Of a stretch of DNA of 64,000 nt, positions 1-8,906 are shown one piece after another. Source of the DNA: an uncultured Alphaproteobacteria bacterium (GTDB lineage: Bacteria; Pseudomonadota; Alphaproteobacteria; Thalassobaculales; Thalassobaculaceae); the NCBI GenBank assembly GCA_937776645.1, contig CALMRI010000020.1:1-64000 (forward strand), written 5' to 3'. Position 1 is the stretch's first letter; the number at the start of each line of letters is the position of its first letter. A model generated the notes under the pieces. The model did no database searches and had not been told where the DNA came from. It saw only the letters and a list, made by a program, of their open reading frames with translations. The position numbers were made by a program, and so were the translations under genes.

Positions 1-1
1 A

Positions 2-343
2 CGGGTGAAACTCGCCAAGGAATTGGCGCGCCGGGCGACCGGGAAGACCCTGTATATCCTGGACGAGCCAACCACCGGCCTGCATTTCGACGATGTCCGT
101 AAACTGCTCGACGTGCTGCAGGCCCTGGTCGAGCAGGGCAACACCGTGGTGGTGATCGAGCATAATCTGGAAGTCATCAAGACCGCTGATTGGATAATAG
201 ACCTGGGCCCGCATGGTGGTGCCGGCGGAGGGCTCATCGTTGCCGAAGGCACGCCCGAGACCGTCGCCGAGCAGGCCGACAGCTATACCGGGCAATATCT
301 GGTGCCCTATCTCAACCGCCAAAACCACCGGCAACTGGCCTGA
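2..343 (+). CDS. uvrA: UvrABC excinuclease subunit A, C-terminal fragment
   Basis: UvrA is the damage-recognition ATPase of nucleotide excision repair; it loads UvrB onto lesions. Only the last ~113 residues are present because the window begins inside the gene; reading from base 2 gives [16 protein letters not shown]. The segment holds the second ABC domain's Walker B and D-loop ([14 protein letters not shown]), the H-loop ([10 protein letters not shown]) and the typical UvrA ending [12 protein letters not shown] followed by a short tail. This order is diagnostic for UvrA within the ABC superfamily. The stop TGA is at 341-343. Nothing about regulation can be seen because the 5' end is missing. 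Confidence 0.97.
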   Translation, partial: RVKLAKELARRATGKTLYILDEPTTGLHFDDVRKLLDVLQALVEQGNTVVVIEHNLEVIKTADWIIDLGPHGGAGGGLIVAEGTPETVAEQADSYTGQYLVPYLNRQNHRQLA

Positions 344-864
344 GCCTGAAAGAAAGCGTCAGATCAATCCCATGAGGCGTCGAAAACAAGCGCGGGCGCG
401 GTCGTCGGGCGCCAACCAGCCATCGCTGGAAACCGGGCTTGACGAGGCGCTGCTGCTGTACCAATCCGGGGATAGGATCGGTGGACTAGCCCCAGAACGC
501 AGCCCGGCGATCAACAGTCCTCTCCCCCCTAGTCAGCATAACCTGGAACAACCTTGCCAAAGCCATGGCGCTCGGTGACAGAAGTCTCGACAACGAAGCC
601 GTCACCCGATGGCTGGCATTGCTGTCACGGGGAGACCCAAAAACCTATAGGGCGCGACTGCATTTCTCGCTTAAGGCCGAGCGCCCTCATCAAGCGATGA
701 ACGACGCCTTGCCGGAAACCGGTCTTTACCCGATTTTTCACCATCGTAATCTCGCCGCCGCCGCGTTCCAATAGCGCCCCGCGCTTGAGCGTCGTTGAAG
801 GCCGCGCGCCACCAGAGTATTGACTGTAGAAAGCTTCACCGTGTTTCAATAGAGAACCTTGCCA
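344..864. other. Gene-poor interval between uvrA and trmFO
   Basis: About 520 bases with no convincing gene. A 69-codon plus-strand frame at 565-774 contains ERPHQAMNDALPE, vaguely like the RPHQAL motif at the end of IS3/IS481 transposases, but no upstream DDE region is found, so a transposase remnant is only a weak possibility. No clear intrinsic terminator for uvrA and no strong promoter were recognised. Confidence 0.4.
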
Positions 865-2250
865 ATGTCCGAAATATTCCCGGTCCACATCATCGGCGGT
901 GGCCTCGCCGGCTCCGAAGCTGCCTGGCAGATCGCCCGCGCTGGAGTTCCCTCCATCCTCCATGAAATGCGCCCGACCCAGATGACCGACGCACACCAGA
1001 CCGAGACGCTGGCTGAGCTGGTCTGTTCAAACTCGTTCCGTTCCGATGATCACCAATCCAACGCGGTCGGCGTTCTGCATGAGGAGATGCGGCGTTGTGG
1101 CTCATTGATCATGCAGGCCGCGGACGCCTCGAAGGTACCGGCCGGGTCGGCCCTGGCGGTCGATCGCGACGCATTTTCTGCTCAAGTTGAGCAGGCAATC
1201 GAGGCGGATCCGCTGATCAGCATCGAACGCGGGGAAGTAATAGCGCTTCCACCCACGGGCTGGAAAAGCGTCATTATCGCCTCCGGGCCACTGACCTCGC
1301 CGGCCCTGGCCCAGTCGCTTCAGGAGCTCACCGGAGAGGAGGCCCTCGCCTTCTTCGATGCAATCGCCCCGATCGTTCACAAGGACAGCATCGATTTCTC
1401 GATCGCTTGGTTTCAGTCCCGTTACGACAAAAGCAGCCCGGATGGTGATGGCGCCGATTACATCAACTGTCCGATGGACCAGCCACAGTATGAGGCCTTT
1501 ATTGCCGCCTTACTCGCCGCCGAAACCATGGCCTTCAAGGAGTGGGAGAAGGACACCCCCTATTTCGATGGCTGCATGCCGATTGAGGTAATCGCCTCTC
1601 GTGGCCCGGAAACCTTGCGCTTCGGTCCGATGAAACCGGTTGGCCTCACCGACCCCAGGACCGGCGAGCGGGCCCATGCGGTGGTCCAGTTACGCCAAGA
1701 CAACACGCTGGGCACGCTGTACAATATCGTCGGCTTCCAGACCAAGATGCGCCATGGCGCGCAGACCGAGGTATTCCGCTCGATCCCGGGTTTGAAAAAG
1801 GCCGAGTTCGCCCGGGCTTGGCGGGCTGCACCGCAACACCTTCATCAACGCGCCGCTCCTGTTGGATAGCGCGCTGCGTCTTAAAGCTGATCCGCGATTG
1901 CGGTTCGCCGGCCAGATCACTGGTGTCGAGGGATATCTGGAAAGCGCCGCGATTGGGTCTGCTGGCCGGGCGCGGCGCGGCGGCTGAGCAGCTTGGCTTG
2001 GCGGTGACCGCGCCGCCCGGCACAACCGCACTTGGCGCGCTGCTGTCGCATATCACCGGCGGCGCCGATACCAAGACCTTCCAACCGATGAATATCAATT
2101 TCGGCCTGTTCCCAACCGATCGGGTCAGAGATCACCGCCAACGGCAAGAAACGCCGTCTCAAAGGTCGTGACCGAAAACAGGCGATGGCTGCGCGGGCGC
2201 TGGCCGATATTCAGTCCTGGTCAGGCTGGCCCTACCAGGCTGCGGAATAG
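865..2250 (+). CDS. trmFO: tRNA (uracil-54-C5)-methyltransferase, folate/FAD-dependent (three apparent frameshifts)
   Basis: TrmFO makes 5-methyluridine at tRNA position 54 using methylenetetrahydrofolate and FAD. The N-terminus carries the FAD-binding glycine motif [13 protein letters not shown] and the [11 protein letters not shown] segment with the conserved cysteine (~residue 53). I start at ATG 865. The frame is interrupted by three +1 shifts, each in a GGG run (about 1814-1816, 1955-1957, 2122-2124). Removing one G from each gives [21 protein letters not shown] and a tail ending WPYQAAE, stop TAG 2248-2250, about 460 aa, the normal family size. Every residue stretch after each shift is well conserved, so sequence error is more likely than decay, but a real pseudogene cannot be excluded since TrmFO is often dispensable. 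Confidence 0.88.
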
Positions 2251-2556
2251 GACTTGTCTAGTGTCCCATCTGGGACGAGCCTCTAAACCCACATTTTCCA
2301 GATGGCCTGAAACGGTGGGGCTCGAAACAGGCAGAAAGTAGCGGCATCGGCCTGTCCATTTGTAGGAATCAACGGGTAGCAGCCGCCACAATCGAGCGGC
2401 CGTGGCGGTATAGACTTTCCTCTGCGGCGGCTCGAAAATCATTGCGAAAACATCAAGATATCGCACTGTCTCCAAGTCTGGGTATTTGCTGGCAATAACG
2501 TTTAGGTTGTCCCGCAAGTCATCTTCGTCGGGGACTAGAAACTGGGCAAAACAGGT
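2251..2556. other. Non-coding interval between convergent genes, with candidate structured element
   Basis: About 300 bases between the convergent trmFO and NDUFAF6-like genes. A minus-strand frame (2221-2517) has no recognisable motif and overlaps the trmFO end, so I do not call it. The notable content is a set of inverted repeats at 2264-2324, listed separately. Confidence 0.5.
2264..2324. other. Interleaved inverted repeats, possible pseudoknot or terminator-like RNA element
   Basis: Two inverted repeats overlap in order. CCATCTGG (2266-2273) pairs perfectly with CCAGATGG (2298-2305), extendable by a GU and an AU pair. CGAGCCTC (2276-2283) pairs with GGGGCTCG (2317-2324) with one GU. The strands alternate, the topology of an H-type pseudoknot, although there is no spare base between the two 5' strands. 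A competing short hairpin GTCCCATCTGGGAC also exists at 2263-2276. No U-tract follows on either strand. Function is unknown; chance cannot be ruled out. Confidence 0.3.
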
Positions 2557-3397
2557 TCAAACCGACGCAACAGTGACGCCCCCCCACAGCGCCCAAGGCT
2601 TCATCGGCATCGGGGCGTTGATTGATGCATCAAACACATTCCAACCGGCCCGCTGCAGCCGATGCAGATAGAGCACCGAGAGACGGCCCGGCAGGATCAC
2701 CGGCGCAGCGGGCTTGAAACGAATGCCAGAACACTGTCTGGCGGCAAACAGATGTTGATTCGCGGTCTCAGCCACTGTTTGGGACCACCGCTCGAAGCTC
2801 GGGACCGTCGCGTAGTTCGTAATAGTCACCCAGACGCGCGCCCTTGGCCTGAAAGATATCCTGCGGCAGCATTAATCGTTTGCTTCGAGCTAGATATGGC
2901 ATGGCGCGCAGTAGCCCGGTCAACGCCGCCGCCACGGCGATATCATCAGCAGCTCGGGTCGTCGCCGGCTCTGGCACCCCCAGAATGGCAAGACCGATCC
3001 GGGAGATCATTCCCGCGGTTCTTCGGGCATAGTCAACCAGCGCCTCGATGGTAGCAAAGGGCGCATCATCAAGATCGGTTTCGCGCGCCTCCAAGATACT
3101 GTCAAAATCGGCACGATCCAACCTAAAGGTCTCAAAGGCCCAGGCAAGACCGAGTACCACCTCATGCTGTCGAGGCGTCGCGGCGAGGATCCCGTCCAGG
3201 GCCTCGCGCCACCATTGCAGGCGAATATGGCCGAGCATCGGCTCGCTCACCACTTCGCGAATCCTGGCGACCTCATGATTGAAGGCGTGCAGGGCGAAAA
3301 GGCCTTCACGGGTCTTGGGTTCGGCGAACAGGTCACAGAGATATCGGTCTGGATCGTGCACGCGAACAATCTCACCGGGAGCGGAAAGCGGGGTCAT
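2557..3397 (-). CDS. NDUFAF6-like squalene/phytoene synthase-family protein (one apparent frameshift)
   Basis: A member of the trans-isoprenyl synthase fold that most resembles the mitochondrial complex I assembly factor NDUFAF6. Matching features are REGLFALHAFNHEVARIRE, LQWWREALDGI, LLRAMPYLARSKRLMLPQDI and a C-terminal LYLHRLQRAGWNVFD. The Asp-rich DxxxD catalytic motifs are absent (HEVARIREVVSE at the first site), so prenyl transfer is unlikely. The frame is shifted by +1 in a CCC run (GGG at 2781-2783 on the plus strand); removing one base joins RAVV to QTVAETANQHLFAAR and gives ~279 aa. The gene begins 11 bases after the preceding synthase stop, so it is probably the last gene of the yajC-secDF operon. 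A complex I role is inferred from mitochondrial homologues. Confidence 0.82.
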
Positions 3398-3408
3398 GGC
3401 AATCGCTC

Positions 3409-4379
3409 TCAGTCCACATCCGCCGGACGCAGAAGATCGCGGCGTAGCATTTCCTCCATCGCCGGCCCGTTCAAAGCGACAGCGAGTGCGTCTTTACCAG
3501 CTCTGTCAAACAACCGGTCATAGACCGCAATCAAGCCGTTCAACGCCAATCTCTCAACCATTCCAAGATGGCCCCCGACCTCGCGTAGCGCCGCGTGCCC
3601 AGCCGCCTTAAACGGTTCGGCTTTGCTAATCAGCAATTCGGCCAATACGCCGATCGCCGGTGACTTCTCGGCTAGGGCGATACTCAGTCCGGCGCGGGTC
3701 AAACCGGCGGTCACAAGAATTTCCGTCGGAATGGTGATCAAACGGGGGCGATTGACCGGCGTCCTTGCCAAGATCGCGCAAGATATGAACAATGTAGCAA
3801 TAGACCGCCAGATCCTTGGCATAATCGCGGGCGGCCCGCGGGAGATCATAGCGATAACCACCGGCCGGATCATACCGTGCTGCAAGCAGATAAATGAAGA
3901 TCGCTGCCGGTGCCACGGTTGCACCGGCGCAATAGTCCAGGAAATCTACCCAACTACGCATTTCCCGTTCCTCGACATCGCTCAATAGCGCTCCGGCAAG
4001 GGCGTGCCACGGCCACGTGCCAAGATCGCTACGCCCAGCGGTATCGGCCAGGGCGGCGACGCCGTCCGGATGCAGCGGACCGGCAGCAGCACCGAAAACC
4101 GTGCTCTGGTCTAGCCAATCGACAATTGCCCGCCGCGCTTCATCCCGCCCCGCGTCACGATGCTCTGTCGTCAAAGTGAGAAAATCCTCGTCGACAACGG
4201 TCATCAATCACCCGCATCGCCGCATACGTGGCAAAGAAATAGTCCTGGCGAAAACCGGGAAGTAAACGCGCGGCATGCAGAAAATTAGCGTTCGTTCGAC
4301 CAGCAATTTCCCGGCAGAGCTGCTGTCCCCGCGCGATCGCCGCCGGATCAGTCAACGGGAAACAGCGCCGCCACGACAC
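3409..4379 (-). CDS. Squalene/phytoene synthase-family enzyme with Asp-rich motifs (two apparent frameshifts)
   Basis: Class I head-to-head prenyl synthase fold. Unlike its downstream neighbour it keeps both Asp-rich motifs: VIDDRVDE once corrected near 4196, and VHILRDLGKDAGQ. Between them is DYCAGATVAPAAIFIYLLAARY, typical of the family. Two +1 shifts break the frame: an extra base in AA at 4196-4197, and an extra base in GGGGG at 3744-3748 (plus-strand notation), where LGKDAGQSP should continue RLITIPTEI. Corrected length is about 322 aa from GTG 4379, or 314 from TTG 4355, which overlaps the upstream stop and gives MTDPAAIARG; the start is uncertain. The substrate is not deducible; squalene or another C30 product is possible. 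Position in the secDF operon is unusual for a hopanoid gene. Confidence 0.78.
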
Positions 4380-4726
4380 GGCGTTCTTCGGTCATCAGAA
4401 TGTTATAGGTCCGGCAGGCGGCGCCGGTATCCATCGCATCAAGCACCGGGCCGCGGGCCCTGATCGCCGCACGCAATGTCGAATTGATAAGCCGCGCACC
4501 GCGCCCACAGCCGAGGAGCAGAATTTCCGGCGAGTCTTCTGCTTGGAAAACCGGCGCCAACATTTCCACCGAAAGCGCATCGACAGCCGCGCCGGGCCAT
4601 TCAATACAGCGATCCGGAAAGACAATCATCGCGCCGGTAAAAACGAATGCCGGAAATCCTGAACCCGCCTTTCCCATAGCTTTCGATAATCTGACTGCCT
4701 TGGGGGACCAGCGGGGTGACGTCCAT
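4348..4726 (-). CDS. Mth938/DUF498 domain protein, NDUFAF3 homologue (one apparent frameshift)
   Basis: A small Mth938-fold protein of about 125 aa, the bacterial counterpart of the mitochondrial complex I assembly factor NDUFAF3. From ATG 4726 the protein starts MDVTPLVPQGSQIIESYGKG and continues GFRISGIRF; the downstream part reads TGAMIVFPDRC, EILLLGCGRGA and ends AALFPVD. The two parts lie in different frames because of one extra base in a run of five A (plus strand 4639-4643). The start is four bases after the secF stop, so translation is likely coupled to secF. Role in bacteria is not firmly known; linkage to membrane insertion genes and complex I assembly is known for the family, and the functional link here is inferred. 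Confidence 0.85.
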
Positions 4727-4730
4727 GCCG

Positions 4731-5681
4731 TCAGCCGTCCCCGATACGCTCGTGTTGTGGGACCGAAATCCCCGCCGGATCTTCGTCGTTGCGCTTCAAA
4801 TTGACATAGAGCAAAACCGGCACGGCGATAAATATCGAGGAATACGTCCCGATACACACGCCCCAGATCATCGCTAAAGCAAAATCGGCTAGAATTTCGC
4901 CGCCGAAAAAGAAGATCGCCAAAAGCGCTAACAAGGTAGTTACCGAGGTCATAGTGGTGCGCGACAAGGTCTCGTTGATCGACATGTTAAACACGTCGGC
5001 CAGGTTCTTGCGCTTGTATTTTCGTAAATTCTCTCGCACCCGGTCAAAAACGACGACGGTATCGTTGATCGAATAACCGGCGATGGTCAGGACCGCCGCA
5101 ACGGTCGCCAGATTGAACTCATGCTGCAGCAGGGCGAACAGGCCAATGGTGGAAAGAATATCGTGGCTCAGGGCGATGATTGCACCGACGCCAAACTGCC
5201 ATTCAAAGCGAAACCAAATGTAGAGCAGGATCGATATCAGCGCCAAACCGACAGCCAACACGCCGGCTTCCTTCAGTTCCTCGCCGACGGTGGGGCCGAC
5301 GAATTCGGTGCGGCGATATTCGACCTCGACTCCCAAAGCGGATTTCACCGCCTCAATCGCCACCAGTTGCTCCTTCTCATCACCTGCCTGGCGTTGAATG
5401 CGGATCAGGACATCGGTTTCACTGCCGAATTCTTGGATATTCACCTCTCCCAACTTCAGCCCGGATAAGGTCGAGCGGATCGAGGCTACATTGGCCGGAC
5501 CGGAGGTGCGAACTTCCATCAGGATGCCGCCCCTAAAATCGATACCAAAATTCAGCCCTTGGCCAATCAGCGCCGCTAACGATGCTATCAACAAAAAAAT
5601 TGAGAACATGAACGCAAGGCGGTGTTTCGCGACAAAGGCGATCTTGGTGCCGGCGGGAACGAAACGTATGGGTTTCAGCAT
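4731..5681 (-). CDS. secF: Protein translocase subunit SecF
   Basis: SecF works with SecD as the proton-driven auxiliary complex that pulls exported proteins through SecYEG. The 316-residue protein starts MLKPIRFVPAGTKIAFVAKH, has an N-terminal membrane helix followed by the conserved GLNFGIDFRGGILMEV, a periplasmic domain and five more membrane helices. The family motif GYSINDTVVVFDRVRENLRK lies near residue 202. Length is normal. It is 16 bases downstream of secD and four bases upstream of the NDUFAF3 homologue, clearly one transcription unit. Confidence 0.97.
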   Translation of the reverse strand: MLKPIRFVPAGTKIAFVAKHRLAFMFSIFLLIASLAALIGQGLNFGIDFRGGILMEVRTSGPANVASIRSTLSGLKLGEVNIQEFGSETDVLIRIQRQAGDEKEQLVAIEAVKSALGVEVEYRRTEFVGPTVGEELKEAGVLAVGLALISILLYIWFRFEWQFGVGAIIALSHDILSTIGLFALLQHEFNLATVAAVLTIAGYSINDTVVVFDRVRENLRKYKRKNLADVFNMSINETLSRTTMTSVTTLLALLAIFFFGGEILADFALAMIWGVCIGTYSSIFIAVPVLLYVNLKRNDEDPAGISVPQHERIGDG

Positions 5682-5697
5682 GGCTCTCTCCGGACGC

Positions 5698-7269
5698 TCA
5701 AATCGGAACCACGTTGGGCCGACGTCGGCGCAGCCACAGAACCACCAAGAAACGGGTCACCATGATCGCGGTGAACAGCGAGGTAAGGATACCAATTGCC
5801 AAGGTCACCGCAAAACCCTTGATCGGGCCAGCCCCAAAGGAAAACAAGAACATCGCCGCGAACAGGGTAGTCAGGTTGGAATCGATGATCGTCGTCAACG
5901 CCCGCTTGTAGCCGGCATCGATGGCGGACATCGGCGTGCGGCCCAGCAGAACTTCTTCTCGAATACGCTCAAAGATCAGCACGTTGGCATCAACCGCCAT
6001 GCCGACCGTCAACACGATTCCAGCGATCCCCGGAAGGGTCAACGTGGCTTGCAATGCCGAAAGTGCACCGATGAGCAGCGTAATGTTGAAGAACAGCGCG
6101 ATATTGGCAAAGACCCCAAACAGTCCGTAAGCAATTACCATGAACACTAGGACCAGAACCAAGCCGATGACGCTGGCGAGCTTACCGGCCTCAATCGAGT
6201 CGGCGCCGAGCCCTGGTCCAACGGTCCGTTCCTCCAACACCACCAAGGGAGCCGGCAAGGCGCCAGCGCGCAGCAGCAGCGCCAGATCATTCGCCGAGCG
6301 GGCGGTGAAATTACCCGAAATAATGCCGGATCCACCGAGGATCGGTTCACGGATAACCGGCGCGCTGATCACCTTATTGTCCAGCACGATGGCAAAAGGT
6401 CGGCTGACATTTGCCGTTGAGGTCTGCGCGAAGCGCTTCGAACCCACGGTGTCAAAACGGAAGCTGACCACAGGTTGGCCATCCTGGAAGGTCGGTTGGG
6501 AGTCGACTAGGTTTTCACCGCTGACCTCGACCCTACGTCTGACGATATAGTGGCTTTGCTCACCTGGTTCAGGGTTCGCCGCTTCCAGGAGCTGCGCGCC
6601 CGGGGGAACCCGGCCGGCGAGCGCATTGGCCAACGAGCCGGTGATATCCACCAAACGGAAAGTCATTTTCGCGGTTTGCCCAAGCAGCGCCTTGATCCGC
6701 TCGGGATCATCGACACCCGGCAACTGCAGCAATATCCGATCGTCGCCTTGGCTCTGAATCGTCGGCTCGCGCACGCCGGTCTCGTCGATACGGCGGCGGA
6801 CAATTTCGATCGACTGCTGCACCGCCGCCGAGCGCGCGTCAATCTTCGCCTGCTCTGTCAGGGTGACGCTGGCCTCGCCGGCGGCGTCGATTTCGACGAT
6901 GGTCTGCGGATCCAGGACTTTAAGAAGATCGCGCGCCTTGTCGACATCTTCCGGCTTGCGGATCATCAACCGCACCGCACCTTTTTCGACGCCCAGCCCA
7001 CGATAGCCGATATCCGCCTTGCGCAGCACCTGGCGCACCGCCGAGGTGATGCCTTCAAGACGTTCCTCGATCACCACATCCAGCTCGACCCGCAGCAATA
7101 GATACGAGCCCCCCTGTAAATCGAGTCCCAGGCTAACCTTCTTGCCGGGGGCGAAATTAGGTACGTCGTCAGAATAGTCGCCAGTCATCAAATTCGGCGC
7201 CGCATAAACCAGGCCAAGCAGGCATACCAGCAGGACGATAGTTGTCTTCCAGTGGGAAAACTGAAGCAT
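5698..7269 (-). CDS. secD: Protein translocase subunit SecD
   Basis: SecD, 523 aa, the larger partner of SecF. There is one N-terminal membrane helix (about residues 8-25), the signature SLGLDLQGGSYLLLRVE, a large periplasmic region (P1 fold), then five membrane helices in the last third. The conserved cytoplasmic motif GMAVDANVLIFERIREE begins near residue 423. The order yajC-secD-secF is the standard bacterial arrangement; 77 bases separate it from yajC and 16 from secF. The reading frame is intact, in contrast with the genes downstream. Confidence 0.98.
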   Translation of the reverse strand: MLQFSHWKTTIVLLVCLLGLVYAAPNLMTGDYSDDVPNFAPGKKVSLGLDLQGGSYLLLRVELDVVIEERLEGITSAVRQVLRKADIGYRGLGVEKGAVRLMIRKPEDVDKARDLLKVLDPQTIVEIDAAGEASVTLTEQAKIDARSAAVQQSIEIVRRRIDETGVREPTIQSQGDDRILLQLPGVDDPERIKALLGQTAKMTFRLVDITGSLANALAGRVPPGAQLLEAANPEPGEQSHYIVRRRVEVSGENLVDSQPTFQDGQPVVSFRFDTVGSKRFAQTSTANVSRPFAIVLDNKVISAPVIREPILGGSGIISGNFTARSANDLALLLRAGALPAPLVVLEERTVGPGLGADSIEAGKLASVIGLVLVLVFMVIAYGLFGVFANIALFFNITLLIGALSALQATLTLPGIAGIVLTVGMAVDANVLIFERIREEVLLGRTPMSAIDAGYKRALTTIIDSNLTTLFAAMFLFSFGAGPIKGFAVTLAIGILTSLFTAIMVTRFLVVLWLRRRRPNVVPI

Positions 7270-7346
7270 CAGATCACGTTATCCGTTCGTCCGTGGAGGC
7301 CTCTTAGCCATGAAATGCGGTACGGTTCGCGGTGCCTGGGAGCGAC

Positions 7347-7667
7347 TCAGTCGCTGCCCTTGGAGGACACATCGGAGATCATGCTTCGGCGCACATGCAC
7401 CCGAACGCCTTCCGCGATATCGACTTCAAGCTCGTCACGCTCATCATGGACTTTCGCCACCTTGCCGATCAACCCTCCAGTGGTGACCACCCGGTCGTTA
7501 CGCTGGATCTTGGTCAGTAATTCCTTGTGCTCTTTCGCCCGCTTCTGTTGAGGCCGGATTAGCAGGAAATAGAAGACGACGAAGATCAGCACCAGGGGGG
7601 CCAGCGCCATCAGGTCGAATCCTCCGACACTGCCTCCGACCTGGGCATAAGCTGGCGTGCTGAACAT
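7347..7667 (-). CDS. yajC: Preprotein translocase subunit YajC
   Basis: YajC is a small membrane protein that associates with SecDF. The 106-aa product starts MFSTPAYAQVGGSVGGFDLM, has one membrane helix (about residues 20-40, LAPLVLIFVVFYFLLIRPQQ) ending in the family-specific RPQQKRAKEHKE, and a cytoplasmic tail with RVVTTGGLIGKV and a beta-rich end. Position directly before secD supports the call. A GGAGAG ribosome-binding sequence precedes the ATG. Confidence 0.96.
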   Translation of the reverse strand: MFSTPAYAQVGGSVGGFDLMALAPLVLIFVVFYFLLIRPQQKRAKEHKELLTKIQRNDRVVTTGGLIGKVAKVHDERDELEVDIAEGVRVHVRRSMISDVSSKGSD

Positions 7668-7855
7668 GGCGCTCTCCTTGGTTCTCGGTCATCGACCGAG
7701 CATTAAAAATACCGGGGCGGGGCGATTTTTGACCCTCCCGCATTTGGATCGCGGGACTATAGCGGGACAGCGCTCAAATGCAACGATCCCAGCGCCCACG
7801 GCGGTAACTTATGAGGCAGGACAGCCGATGCCACCCGGCGACGCTCGGCTGGTCC

Positions 7856-8830
7856 TTAAATTTCGAGCTCCCGGCGCGGGTCCAGAGCCCGAGAGCCCAG
7901 TCGCAGCTCGAAATGCAGTTGCGGTCGTCCGACGCCGCCGCTACTGCCGATCGTGGCGATGGTCTGACCGCGTTTCACCCGATCCCCCCGGCGCACCAAA
8001 AGCTTATCGGCATGGGCATAAGCCGTGGTCCAGCCGCCGGCATGCTTAATCAGCAGTAAATTGCCAAAGCCGCGCAATTCCTTCCCGGCATAAGCGACCA
8101 CGCCATTTTCAGCCGCGCGGATAGGCATGCCTTTTGGCGCCGCGATGTTGATTCCGTCATTGTGCAGACCACCAGCGCGTGGCCCAAAGTTCGATATGAT
8201 TCGCCCGCGGACCGGCCAGAGGAACCGTTTGCCGCCGCGTGTCGGCGGCTGGATCGCCGAGCGTTGGCTTACTGGGCGTTGGCCTGCTGTTCTGGCAGCG
8301 CTGGGACGCGGCGCCGGCAAGGGAATGGCGGTAAGGGTATTAAGCCGGTTATTACCACCGGTGCTGGCACTGGTGGTTGGTTCGGCTGCCCCGCGTACCG
8401 GCATCTTTAACGCCTGGCCTGCGGTCACTTGATACGGCGCCTCTAGGCCATTCATCGACACCAGGGTGCGCATATCGACACCGAAGCGCTGCGAGATCGA
8501 AAATATCGTATCGCCCGGCGACACGGCGTAGAGCCTCGGTGGCGGCAGGCGCAGGGATTGGCCGATTTCGAGCACGAAGGGGGCTTCAAGGCTGTTAGCG
8601 TCGATCACGTCGCGCATCGTCACGCCATAGCGCCGCGCAATCGAGTAAACCGTGTCACCGGACGCCACACCGGCAATCCCGGAAGCCGGAATCGGTATGG
8701 CTTGTGGTAGGCCAGGACGCGAAGTTGAGAGCGAACTGTTTAGCAGGCGCGGAAAATTGTTCGATACGCCAGAGCAGCCGGCTATAAAGCCAGCGATCAG
8801 CACCGCCATGATGATCAGCTGTTTGGTCAT
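7856..8830 (-). CDS. LysM-LysM-M23 lipoprotein (NlpD/EnvC-type murein hydrolase activator)
   Basis: Predicted outer-membrane lipoprotein of 324 aa. I start at ATG 8830, which gives MTKQLIIMAVLIAGFIAGCS with a lipobox cysteine at residue 19; longer frames upstream have no signal. Two LysM peptidoglycan-binding modules follow (GDTVYSIARRYGVTMRDVI and GDTIFSISQRFGVDMRTLV), then a Pro/Thr-rich linker and a C-terminal M23/LytM domain. The usual HxxxD zinc site is HNDGIN, lacking the aspartate at the normal spacing, while the later PQLHFELR histidine is kept. This suggests a regulator of amidases and not an active endopeptidase, as known for NlpD. It follows pcm, as in many alphaproteobacteria. Confidence 0.88.
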   Translation of the reverse strand: MTKQLIIMAVLIAGFIAGCSGVSNNFPRLLNSSLSTSRPGLPQAIPIPASGIAGVASGDTVYSIARRYGVTMRDVIDANSLEAPFVLEIGQSLRLPPPRLYAVSPGDTIFSISQRFGVDMRTLVSMNGLEAPYQVTAGQALKMPVRGAAEPTTSASTGGNNRLNTLTAIPLPAPRPSAARTAGQRPVSQRSAIQPPTRGGKRFLWPVRGRIISNFGPRAGGLHNDGINIAAPKGMPIRAAENGVVAYAGKELRGFGNLLLIKHAGGWTTAYAHADKLLVRRGDRVKRGQTIATIGSSGGVGRPQLHFELRLGSRALDPRRELEI

Positions 8831-8906
8831 GCTCAGCAGTTTCAGTGTCCCCGGATCACAATACAGTATTCTAGAGCCCCGAAAACGGCGGCTCAAGCAA
8901 GCCAGC

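Noticed and set aside
565-774. Frame with ERPHQAM resembling the end of an IS transposase
   Set aside because: Only about ten residues match, no DDE motif or inverted repeats are near, and the rest is unlike any transposase.
2221-2517. 98-codon minus-strand frame after trmFO
   Set aside because: No recognisable motif, overlaps the conserved trmFO end and lies in a region with inverted repeats; likely chance.
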